Source: Falsiroseomonas sp050563525
Lineage (GTDB): Bacteria > Pseudomonadota > Alphaproteobacteria > Acetobacterales > Acetobacteraceae
Length of the DNA: 64,000 nt
Reading direction: 5' to 3'
Assembly: GCF_050563525.1 (NCBI RefSeq)
Contig: NZ_JBNXUN010000020.1
Location: 8,944 to 72,943 of the forward strand
In this document: positions 57,229-64,000 of the stretch, piece by piece
Position numbering within the stretch: position 1 is the stretch's first letter
How the letters are laid out: each line of letters opens with the position of its first letter
Made by a program: the position numbers and the translations under genes
The notes under the pieces: model-generated
Seen by the model: the letters and a program-made list of their open reading frames with translations, nothing else
The model's database searches: none
What the model was told of the DNA's origin: nothing

Positions 57229-58081
57229 CGGCGACGCCTCCCTCCTCGACGAGCGCCGGCCCATCGAGCTGGGCAGCTCCGGCGCGCCGGCGCTGCGGCT
57301 CGGCAGCTACGAGGGCCCGCTCGACCTGCTGCTGGAGCTGGGCCGGGCGCAGCGGGTCGACCTCGCCCAGATCTCGGTCGTGGAGCTGGCCGAGGCCTTC
57401 GGCGCGGCGGTGGAGCGCGCCATTACGGGCCGGCGCGTGCCGCTGTCGCAGATGGCGGACTGGCTGGTCATGGCCGCCTGGTTGCTCTTGCTGCGCTCGC
57501 GGCTGCTGCTGCCGGCGGGATCGGAGGCGGACCGGGCGGCGCAGGCGGAGGCAGCCGCGCTGCGGCGGCGGCTGGCCGACCGCGCGGCGGTGCGGGCGAT
57601 GGCCGACTGGCTGGAGCGGCGACCGCAGCTGGGCCGGGAGGTCTTCGGGCAGGGCGCGCCGGCACCGGAGCCGCAGCCGATGCCGCTCGCCGACATCACC
57701 GAACTGCTGCGCGCCTGCCTGCGGCTGATCGCCCTGCCGATGCGCCAGCGCGTCTACCGACCGAACCCGCCGCCGCTCTGGCGTGTGCCGGACGCGCTGG
57801 CGAGGATCCGAGCGCTACTGGCCGAGCTGCCGGAAGGCGGCGTGCCACTGGCCGTGCTGCTGCCCGGGGAAGGGGAGGGGATGGCGACCTGCCTGCAGCG
57901 GCGGGCGGCGCTGGCCAGCACGCTGGTGGCGGGGCTGGAACTCACCCGCGAGGGCGAGCTCACCCTCGATCAACTCGCCGCCTTCGGCGAGATCCGTGTC
58001 AGCCGGCCCGTGTCGGCGGGCGTCCATACCAGCTCGGCGCCCGTCCCGGTGGGTGGCGTCGCGGAGCCGGTGCGGACATGA
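57218..58081 (+). CDS. ScpA-like kleisin (segregation and condensation protein A family)
   Basis: A 287-residue protein. The N-terminal block LGSYEGPLDLLLELGRAQRV, DLAQISVVELAEAFGAAV corresponds to the SMC-neck-binding region of ScpA. PLSQMADWLVMAAWLLLLRS and RLLLPAG continue the family pattern, and the C-terminal winged helix reads LASTLVAGLELTREGELTLDQLAAFGEIRV. ScpA bridges SMC heads in condensin. A chromosomal scpA is normally followed by scpB; here it follows a recombinase and an unknown gene, so it may be replicon-specific. ATG 57218 overlaps the upstream gene. Confidence 0.85.
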   Translation: MAHDGDASLLDERRPIELGSSGAPALRLGSYEGPLDLLLELGRAQRVDLAQISVVELAEAFGAAVERAITGRRVPLSQMADWLVMAAWLLLLRSRLLLPAGSEADRAAQAEAAALRRRLADRAAVRAMADWLERRPQLGREVFGQGAPAPEPQPMPLADITELLRACLRLIALPMRQRVYRPNPPPLWRVPDALARIRALLAELPEGGVPLAVLLPGEGEGMATCLQRRAALASTLVAGLELTREGELTLDQLAAFGEIRVSRPVSAGVHTSSAPVPVGGVAEPVRT

Positions 58082-58120
58082 CGCGTTGGCCGCGCATCCC
58101 GAGCCGCGGAGAGCCCCTCC

Positions 58121-59800
58121 ATGCCGCGTTTTGATCCTGATCGTCTTCGTATCCTGGCCGGCGATGCGGCTCTTGTGCGCGGCGAGGCCTACGCAGCGTC
58201 CGGCGTCGTCACGCCCATCGGGGCTGGGGCCGGCGACCTGCTCGCGCTTGTCCAGGGGAGCGACAGCTACCGGGTTCGGCTGCGCGGAAGCGGCACGCGC
58301 TTCGACGGTGACTGCACCTGCCCCGCCTTCGACCGTGAAGGCTGGTGCAAGCACCTCGTCGCCGTCGCGCTCGCGGCGAACGCGGCGCCGGCCGATGCAC
58401 CGGACCCGCGCGCCTCGATCCGTGCCCACCTGCTGTCGCTGGGGGCGGAGCGGCTTGCCGACATGCTGCTCGACCTGGCGGACCACCACCCCGCAATCCT
58501 GCGGCGCCTCGACCTCGCGGCCAGCGCCGCAGTCGCGCCCGTGGCAGACCACGCCAAGCGACTACGCCATGCGCTCGGCCGCGCCCTGCGTCCGTCCGGC
58601 TACGTCGAGGACACCGACACATGGCTCGAGGAGATCCTCGACACGCTGGAAGGGATCCCAGCCCTCATCGCCGGCGGTGCCGCAGGAGAGGCCAAGGACC
58701 TAGTCAAGACCGTGCTCGATGACCTCCCCGGCATGCTGGAGATGATGGACGAGGTCGAGGATGGCGCTACTGAGGTGCTGGAGCGCGCCGCCGCACTTCA
58801 TCGAGACGCCTGTCGTGTGCTGCGCCCCGATCCACACGTCCTCGCGGCGGAACTCTTCGAGCGCGCCTGGGACGACGACGCCTTCGGCACCTTCGCCCAA
58901 TCCGACGAGACCTACGCTGATCTTCTGGGCGAGACCGGGTTGGCCGAATACCGGCGTCTTGCCGAGGCGGCCCATGCCCGGCTTCCGCCGGTCGGCCGCG
59001 ACGCCACTGACCCGAAGCCCGCTGACCGGCGCCGGCTGACGGCGATCCTGGACCGCTTTGCCGAGCGTGCCGGTGATTTTGAGCGGCGGATCGCATTGCG
59101 CCGTGCTGCCCTCGTGCATGCGCATGACTATCTGGCGCTGGCACGCTTCTGCCTGGACCAGGAACGTTCACAGATAGCGCTGCAGGTGGCAGAGGAGGGC
59201 GTCTGGTTGTTCGACGATGCGAGCGGCACCCCGCTCGTCGAATTCCTCGGCGAACGTCTCGTGGCGGCCGGTCGGCGGGAGGACGCCATCGCGGCCCTGT
59301 GGTGTGGCTTCGAGCGGGTGCCGGCCTTCAGCCTCTTTCGTGCGCTGCAGGCGCTGGAGATGCCGGACGCGGCGGACCGGTCGCTCGGCGTCGTGCGTAC
59401 GCGCCGAGGCGGGGCGGGCAAGGTCGATCGCTGGCGGATTACAGCCTCCATCGAGTTGGAGATCGAGATCCTGATGGCGGCCGAGCGCCTGCCAGAGGCG
59501 TGGGAGCTCGCCTGGCATCACGCCGTGCCGGGCACGCTGCTGCTGCGCCTCGCCCGCGCGAGCGAGGCCTCGCTGCCCGCCGAGGCGTGCCGGGCGTACC
59601 GCCACGTCGTCGAACAGCAGATCGCACTGACGGATCGGCGCGGCTACGAGGAGGCATGCCGCTTGCTGGGCCGGCTGGCGGTGCTCGAGCCCGCCGAGAA
59701 GCACGCCGCCTTCGTGACGGCGCTGCGGGCGCAGCATCGTGCAAAGCGGTCTCTGGTGCCGATGCTCGACCGGCACCTCGCCGAGCGGGGCAAGGCGTGA
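58121..59800 (+). CDS. SWIM zinc-finger domain protein
   Basis: A 559-residue protein with an N-terminal SWIM zinc finger, Cys65-X-Cys67 then Cys76-X-His78 (CTCPAFDREGWCKHL). A long helical remainder looks repeat-like (ERRIALRRAALVHAHDYLAL, RSQIALQVAEEGVWLFDD), possibly TPR-related. SWIM fingers bind DNA or proteins and often accompany helicases or repair factors. It is 39 bases downstream of the kleisin gene on the same strand and may be the last gene of that operon. No enzymatic domain is seen. Confidence 0.82.
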   Translation: MPRFDPDRLRILAGDAALVRGEAYAASGVVTPIGAGAGDLLALVQGSDSYRVRLRGSGTRFDGDCTCPAFDREGWCKHLVAVALAANAAPADAPDPRASIRAHLLSLGAERLADMLLDLADHHPAILRRLDLAASAAVAPVADHAKRLRHALGRALRPSGYVEDTDTWLEEILDTLEGIPALIAGGAAGEAKDLVKTVLDDLPGMLEMMDEVEDGATEVLERAAALHRDACRVLRPDPHVLAAELFERAWDDDAFGTFAQSDETYADLLGETGLAEYRRLAEAAHARLPPVGRDATDPKPADRRRLTAILDRFAERAGDFERRIALRRAALVHAHDYLALARFCLDQERSQIALQVAEEGVWLFDDASGTPLVEFLGERLVAAGRREDAIAALWCGFERVPAFSLFRALQALEMPDAADRSLGVVRTRRGGAGKVDRWRITASIELEIEILMAAERLPEAWELAWHHAVPGTLLLRLARASEASLPAEACRAYRHVVEQQIALTDRRGYEEACRLLGRLAVLEPAEKHAAFVTALRAQHRAKRSLVPMLDRHLAERGKA

Positions 59801-59909
59801 TCTGCGCGGGTCACGTCCAGCCGCTCCGCGGCATCGACGCGGGATCCGAACCTGAAGCCCTGCCCGAACCTCATCCACATCCGCCGGACGCGGTAGCGGC
59901 CCAGGCGGT

Positions 59910-60398
59910 CTACCTCGGCGAGCCGAGGAGGCGCCGATCCCAATGGACTGGCTGATGCAGGCTCGTGGTAATGTGCCGGAACTCGGGGTGCGCCGGATTG
60001 ATCAGCATGTTGTCGTCGACGCGGGCAACGACAGACGGGACGATGAGGATTACGGAACGCGCTTCGCGGACCCAGGCTGATCCGTAAGCCTGGGCCACGC
60101 TCTCGTCGGCCGCGTCCCAGCCGGGCAGCGCCGCGGTGTTGAGGACCTCGTAGGTCAGCCCGCGCGGGATGGTGATGGTGATAAAGTGCTGGTTTGGCGG
60201 CAGGCGTCCGGCGCCGTGGACCAGCTTCTCGAGCATGGCGGTCGAGTAGTTGGCGGCCGCATAGATCACGGGCGTGGTGTCCGTGTTCCAGCGTCCTGGC
60301 GCGAGACGGGAGCCGGTCGCGTCGAAGATCGGGTAGGCCCCGGCAGGATCCCCAATGCGATAGCAGGTGAGGGTGCGGTCGAGGATCTGCGCCGTCAC
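59910..60398 (-). CDS. RES-domain toxin
   Basis: A 162-residue RES-domain protein. Typical features are CYRIGDPAGAYPIFDATGSR, APGRWNTDTTPVIYAAANYS (the RW and Y pocket residues), TAMLEKLVHG and the C-terminal HPEFRHITTSLHQPVHWDRR. RES toxins degrade or transfer from NAD+. The ATG at 60398 overlaps the stop of the upstream antitoxin gene, as usual for Xre-RES operons. It stands next to the partition block and is a second addiction module there. Confidence 0.9.
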   Translation of the reverse strand: MTAQILDRTLTCYRIGDPAGAYPIFDATGSRLAPGRWNTDTTPVIYAAANYSTAMLEKLVHGAGRLPPNQHFITITIPRGLTYEVLNTAALPGWDAADESVAQAYGSAWVREARSVILIVPSVVARVDDNMLINPAHPEFRHITTSLHQPVHWDRRLLGSPR

Positions 60399-60829
60399 GC
60401 CGCCGTGCCGTGCCTCAGTCGCCCGAGGATCCGTTCGACCAGGCGCGCGCCGACATCCGAACCGAGGGCGACGGAAAGGGGCGTGTCGTCGTCGAGCAGC
60501 GGGTGGCGGCGCTGAAGGAAGTCGCGCGCCTCGTCGTCCGAGCCCCAGACATCCCGCGCAACGGCATAGACGCCGGCGACGCGGGCGAGCTTGGCGCTCT
60601 CCTCGGCGGAGAGGCGCTTCGTCTTTTGGCGGCGCGCCAGGGTAGCCTTGGGGACGAAGGCGTAGAGGGTCTGCATGTCGCCCGGCGCGAGCGCCTCGGC
60701 CAGGCGGAGAAGGGCGCGGATGGGCAGGCCATCCTGCAGCTGACGGGCAAAACGCAGCGGGTCGGCGGATCGTCCGGCCGAGGGTGTAACCCCGAGCACT
60801 CGGATGACATCAGCGATGGCGGCTTCCAT
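60395..60829 (-). CDS. Xre/MbcA/ParS-type antitoxin (DUF2384)
   Basis: A 144-residue antitoxin with the C-terminal toxin-binding domain once called DUF2384. This is seen in VYAVARDVWGSDDEARDFLQ, the HPLLDDDTPLSVALGSDVGA stretch, and the end (RLVERILGRLRHG). The N-terminal half has an Xre-like helical region (LIRALLRLAEALAPGD-like pattern, then PKATLARRQ). It should neutralise the RES toxin encoded in four-base overlap downstream. The start is ATG 60829. Confidence 0.88.
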   Translation of the reverse strand: MEAAIADVIRVLGVTPSAGRSADPLRFARQLQDGLPIRALLRLAEALAPGDMQTLYAFVPKATLARRQKTKRLSAEESAKLARVAGVYAVARDVWGSDDEARDFLQRRHPLLDDDTPLSVALGSDVGARLVERILGRLRHGTAA

Positions 60830-60942
60830 GGGCGAGGTCCGTGTCCAGTTGAGACCACATGAGCCTCACTTGGTCCGTTTGCAAGGTTGGCGGCCTTCGG
60901 TAGCTCCGCCCGTTATGGATCGCTGACCACAGTGATGTTCTT

Positions 60943-60971
60943 ACCCGGCGGCGTGGGTGACGCCGCCGGGT
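60943..60971. terminator. Perfect 12-bp hairpin between ardC-like and antitoxin genes
   Basis: ACCCGGCGGCGT pairs perfectly with ACGCCGCCGGGT around GGGTG. It begins 14 bases beyond the ardC-like stop on the minus strand. No T-run follows in either direction, so it is a strong hairpin whose terminator role is inferred from position; it could also mask the downstream antitoxin leader. Confidence 0.5.
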
Positions 60972-60984
60972 GCCTGAGCGCCGG

Positions 60985-61926
60985 CTACTCGGCTGCGGCG
61001 CCGCTGATCTGGTGTTCCTCTGGCTGCAGGCTCCAGAGGTAGTCGCAGGCGCGCTGGGCGTGGGCGGCGGCGACGAAGATGAAGCGCTTGTCGCTGGCCA
61101 GCACGCGCAGCCAGGAGCCGATATAGGCGGTGCTGTCCTGGCGCAGGTCGTGGTCGATGCCGAGCGAGGCGCAGGTGAAGGCCGCAGTGAGTTCCGCCAG
61201 GATCTCCTCCACCGCCCGCGCCTCCTCGCTGTGCCTCCGCGTGATGGTCTCCCGGTTCAGCCGCGACGGGTGGCCGGTCCAGTGGCCCATCTCATGCGCC
61301 AGCGTCGCGTAGTAGGCCTCCGGGTAGATGAAGTCGGCGATCGCTGGCATGCGGATGTAGTCGAGGTTGGGGGTGTAGAAGGCCCGCTGCCCGCCCGGGC
61401 GGATGTCGGCCCCGGTGTCGGTGAAGAACCGCTCCGCCGCCTCGATCCGCTGCACCGGTGCGGCTTCAGCCGGGTCGCTGGCCGGGTGGTAGCGCTCGGG
61501 CAGGCCGTCGATCTGGCCCGCGTTGAACACGGCATAGCTCTTGAGGAACCAGATGCGCCGCTCCTCCTCCTCGCCGTCGGGCGTCTCCTCCACCCGGCGG
61601 ATTGTGTCGCTGTAGGTGACGGTGGTCGCCGTCTCACCCTTGCGGACCTGGCCACCCAGTTCCTGCGCCTGGCGGTAGGTCATGAAGTAGGGGGAGGTGT
61701 AGCGGTGGGCGCACATGGCCATCCATAGGACCAGGGTGTTGATGCCGCGGTAGGGCTGGCCGGTGTGGCGGAGGGGGAAGCCGGCGCCGGTGGTGCGCCA
61801 GGGGCGGCGCCAGGGCTTCAGGCCGAGTTCCAGCTCGGCCAGGATGGCGTCGGTGACGGTCTGGTAGAGGTCGGCGCGCTCGGTGCCGGTGTTGGCGGTG
61901 GTGTGGGTGGTGCTGGACTTCCTCAT
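60985..61926 (-). CDS. ArdC-like antirestriction protein with zincin metallopeptidase domain
   Basis: A 313-residue protein of the ArdC type. The N-terminal ssDNA-binding-like domain (LGLKPWRRPW, PYRGINTLVLWMAM, YFMTYRQAQELGGQVRKGE) precedes a zincin domain with HEMGHWTGHPSRL (His211, Glu212, His215). VEEILAELTAAFTCASLGID and the ending follow family order. ArdC proteins travel with plasmids and conjugative elements and protect incoming DNA from restriction. The start at 61926 has AGGAGAG on the minus strand, and a perfect hairpin lies immediately upstream. It diverges from the helicase gene. Confidence 0.88.
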   Translation of the reverse strand: MRKSSTTHTTANTGTERADLYQTVTDAILAELELGLKPWRRPWRTTGAGFPLRHTGQPYRGINTLVLWMAMCAHRYTSPYFMTYRQAQELGGQVRKGETATTVTYSDTIRRVEETPDGEEEERRIWFLKSYAVFNAGQIDGLPERYHPASDPAEAAPVQRIEAAERFFTDTGADIRPGGQRAFYTPNLDYIRMPAIADFIYPEAYYATLAHEMGHWTGHPSRLNRETITRRHSEEARAVEEILAELTAAFTCASLGIDHDLRQDSTAYIGSWLRVLASDKRFIFVAAAHAQRACDYLWSLQPEEHQISGAAAE

Positions 61927-62251
61927 CTGGTCTCTCCTCGAAAAGCGACAGCTTTTCGGGGGCGAGGCCCGCGCCAGTGAGCGGAGGGAGGGGGTCCAGG
62001 TCAGCGGGGCCGGAGGGGTATCTCCCGGCATTCTGCTGCTGAATGTCGGGGACACCGGCCCGGCTGCCCGCAGGGTCGCCTGGACGCCCGGGAGGCCGCA
62101 GGCCTCCAGAACAAGGCCGCGTCGGCGGCCAAAGGTCAGCTGATGACCAACAGGCCCGTGCCTCTCCTCGCCCTGAGCCCAAGCTGAGCTACGGCAATTC
62201 CGCGGAGGCCTGCGCCCCCGGCGCTCCACCTCACCGCCATCGCGCGCGAGC
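61927..62251. promoter_or_regulatory. Divergent region between ardC-like and helicase genes
   Basis: No gene is supported. The region should hold the promoters of both divergent genes. Next to the ardC-like start a perfect hairpin is present (61939-61958). I saw no other strong symmetric site. Confidence 0.4.
61939..61958 (-). promoter_or_regulatory. Leader hairpin ahead of the ardC-like gene
   Basis: CGAAAAGC and GCTTTTCG form perfect 8-bp arms around GACA. On the minus strand the hairpin lies directly before the AGGAGAG ribosome site and 12 bases from the ATG. This is the right place for translational control or binding of a single-stranded-DNA promoter or regulator. Confidence 0.5.
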
Positions 62252-64000
62252 ATGCTGGACAGGAATCTGCTGAGGAATCAGGATTCTGGCTTGATTGCCA
62301 GGAGTTCCACCCGCGTGTCCCCACGCCCGCTCCGCAGCCACCAGTCCGATTTGCTCGGCCTCGTCCGCGCCATCGCCGCGGGCGAGGCTTCGGGCGTCAG
62401 TGACATCCTCGCCGCCGTCACGCCCGGCGGCGGCAAGTCCCTGCTGCCGGTCATCGCTGCCCAGGCGCTGATCGGCGCCGGCCTGTGCGAGCGCATCTGC
62501 TGGGTGGTGCCGCGCGACAGCCTGCGCCTGCAGGCCGAGGAAGCCTTTGCCGATCCCGCCTGGCGCAGCGCCCTCGGCCATGGCCTGTCCGTCCGCGCCG
62601 CCGACAACGCCCCCGACCCCTGCCGTGGCCTGGCCGGCTACGTCACCACCTACCAGGGCATCGCCGCCGCGCCGGACCTGCACCTGGCCGAGTTCCGCCG
62701 CCACCGCACCCTGCTGGTGGTGGACGAGGTGCACCACCTGCCGAGCCTCGGCCACAACGACAATGCGGGCGGGGAGGCCGACGACGCCGCCGGCTGGTCG
62801 GCGGCCATCGAGCCGCTGTTCAGCCTGGCGGCGCATCGCCTGCTGCTGTCCGGCACGCTGGAGCGTGCCGATGGCCGCCGCATCCTGTGGCTGCCCTACC
62901 GCCGCGGCAGCGGGGGGCGGGAGGAGGTGGACCTCGCCGCCCCCGGCTGGGCCGTTATCGGCTACAGCCGCGCCCGGGCGCTGGCGGAGCGCGCCGTGCT
63001 GCCGGTGTCCTTCGGCGCGCTGGATGGCGAGGCCTCCTGGCTGGGGCCGGAGGATGCGCAGGGCGCGCGCGCGCATCTCGGTCCGCACCGCCTGCGCGCC
63101 CCGGCACCGCATGAGGCGACGCGCCCTGCCCTGTTCACCGCCCTTCGCACCGGCTTCGCCGACGCCCTGCTGCGCCGCGCCTTCGACACCACGCGGAGCC
63201 TGCGCGCGGAACGCCGTGCGCAAAGGGCGCTGGATGCCCCGGCTCGCGGCCTCGGCAAGCTGCTGGTGGTGGCGCCGGACCAGGTGCAGGCGCGGCGCTA
63301 CCAGGAGACGCTGCGCGGCTGGGTGCCGCCGGCGCAGGCCGCGACGGTGGCTTTGGCCGTCTCCCAGGAACGCGACGCGCATGAGACACTCGCCGCCTTC
63401 CGGCTGACGCCCGAACCCTCCATCCTGGTCACCGTCGCCATGGCCTATGAGGGGCTGGATGCGCCGGAGGTTTCCGTGGTGGCGGCGCTGACCCATGTGC
63501 GGTCCCGCCCCTGGCTGGAGCAGATGGTGGCGCGCGCCACGCGGGTGGACCCGCAGGCCGGCCCCTATGCCACGCAGCGCGCCACGGTCTTCCACCCCGA
63601 CGACCCGCTGTTCGCGCGCTTCCGCTGGCGGATGGAGCGTGAGCAGGGCACGCGGGCGAAGCCGCCCCGCCCGACGCGCCAATCCAGCCTGCCCCTGCCG
63701 GAATGGCTGGAGGCGGAGATGGCCGAGACGCGGGAACGCCAGGGCATCGTGCCGCTGGAGAGCAACGCGCTAGCGCTGCGGCTCAGCACCCTGCGGCCCG
63801 GGCCGGACCTGGCGCAGGGCTTGGCCGCGGTGCGCGCGCCCAACCCGCAGGGCACGCTGCTGGAGCCGCCCTCGGTCGCCGAACGGCGCCTGCGGCAGCG
63901 GGTCGACGAATTGATCGCGGCGCAGGCAGTGGAGGACATGGCGGAAGGGCCGACCGCCTCGACCCGCACCGGCAGGACCTGTCCCTCGGCCTCACATCGG
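62252..64000 (+). CDS. Superfamily 2 DEAD/DEAH-box helicase (partial, C-terminus off window)
   Basis: An open frame of 583 codons to the right edge. Helicase motif I is VTPGGGKS (residues about 56-63), motif II is VVDEVHH (157-162), motif III LLSGTLERADG, and the C-terminal RecA-like part has ILVTVAMAYEGLDAPEVSVV and motif VI QMVARATRVDPQ. This matches the DEAD/DEAH helicases found on plasmids and in restriction or phage-defence contexts. The N-terminus is uncertain: ATG 62252 gives a 25-residue lead; GTG 62315 with AGGAG upstream would start just before PRPLRSHQSDLL. It diverges from the ardC-like gene. Confidence 0.85.
   Translation, partial: MLDRNLLRNQDSGLIARSSTRVSPRPLRSHQSDLLGLVRAIAAGEASGVSDILAAVTPGGGKSLLPVIAAQALIGAGLCERICWVVPRDSLRLQAEEAFADPAWRSALGHGLSVRAADNAPDPCRGLAGYVTTYQGIAAAPDLHLAEFRRHRTLLVVDEVHHLPSLGHNDNAGGEADDAAGWSAAIEPLFSLAAHRLLLSGTLERADGRRILWLPYRRGSGGREEVDLAAPGWAVIGYSRARALAERAVLPVSFGALDGEASWLGPEDAQGARAHLGPHRLRAPAPHEATRPALFTALRTGFADALLRRAFDTTRSLRAERRAQRALDAPARGLGKLLVVAPDQVQARRYQETLRGWVPPAQAATVALAVSQERDAHETLAAFRLTPEPSILVTVAMAYEGLDAPEVSVVAALTHVRSRPWLEQMVARATRVDPQAGPYATQRATVFHPDDPLFARFRWRMEREQGTRAKPPRPTRQSSLPLPEWLEAEMAETRERQGIVPLESNALALRLSTLRPGPDLAQGLAAVRAPNPQGTLLEPPSVAERRLRQRVDELIAAQAVEDMAEGPTASTRTGRTCPSASHR

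Noticed and set aside
1..64000. tRNA, rRNA, CRISPR arrays, intact insertion sequences
   Set aside because: No cloverleaf-like or conserved rRNA sequence, regularly spaced repeat array or intact transposase gene with ends was seen by eye; a dedicated scan (tRNAscan, Infernal, CRISPR finder) would be decisive.

Overview
The window looks like a high-G+C alphaproteobacterium. Codon third positions are dominated by G/C, and there are many orphan tripartite-tricarboxylate (Bug/TctC-type) and Opp/Liv-type binding proteins, LysR regulators and enolase-superfamily enzymes. An Acetobacteraceae/Rhodospirillales (Roseomonas-like) source is my inference and was not tested by any search. Because the window carries a plasmid-type parAB locus with its own repeated palindromes, it may lie on a megaplasmid or chromid rather than the main chromosome. 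No rRNA, tRNA or CRISPR array was seen.

Positions 1-6.5 kb: a GntR regulator (cut by the left edge) diverges from a tightly overlapping operon. The operon encodes a C45-type N-terminal-nucleophile hydrolase, a peptide-type binding protein, two permeases and a fused DppD-DppF ATPase. Positions 6.6-14.4 kb: a LysR regulator diverges from a CocE-type hydrolase, which is followed by a second Opp binding protein, a GAF protein, a Bug binding protein and a gamma-glutamyltransferase. Positions 14.5-25.1 kb: a LysR gene whose start codon lies inside a dyad diverges from two mandelate-racemase-family enzymes and a complete branched-chain-amino-acid-type ABC importer with a fused LivM-LivG protein. Two M20 peptidases follow, the second on the opposite strand. 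The theme of this first 25 kb is import and hydrolysis of acylated or amidated amino-acid and peptide-like compounds.

Positions 25.1-39 kb: a scar containing an IS21 transposase fragment, a cytosolic BisC/TorZ-like molybdoenzyme, an MFS carrier, and then three tandem paralogous binding proteins with a double-length permease and an ATPase. A scrambled flavin-monooxygenase remnant welded to a MaoC-type domain follows, then a winged-helix/TPR regulator. Positions 39.3-47.9 kb: a DUF1127-like pseudogene, an EamA exporter, an aa3-type cytochrome oxidase operon (subunit II, subunit I, two subunit-III-like proteins, subunit IV and a 37-residue membrane peptide), and a flavoprotein with two AhpD-fold proteins. 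Positions 48-51.2 kb: two Bug binding proteins flank an opine-dehydrogenase-like gene.

Positions 51.2-64 kb: replicon maintenance. Three copies of a perfect 12-bp palindrome lie upstream of parA-parB. A 29-bp dyad resembling a tyrosine-recombinase core site comes next. A translationally coupled string follows: antitoxin, PIN toxin, tyrosine recombinase, an unknown protein and a ScpA-like kleisin, then a SWIM-finger protein. A RES/Xre toxin-antitoxin pair, an ArdC-like antirestriction protein and a superfamily-2 helicase (cut by the right edge) complete the region. The co-operonic recombinase, unknown protein and kleisin beside parAB and two candidate cis sites are the best candidate for an undescribed system, namely replicon-specific partition, resolution and condensation.
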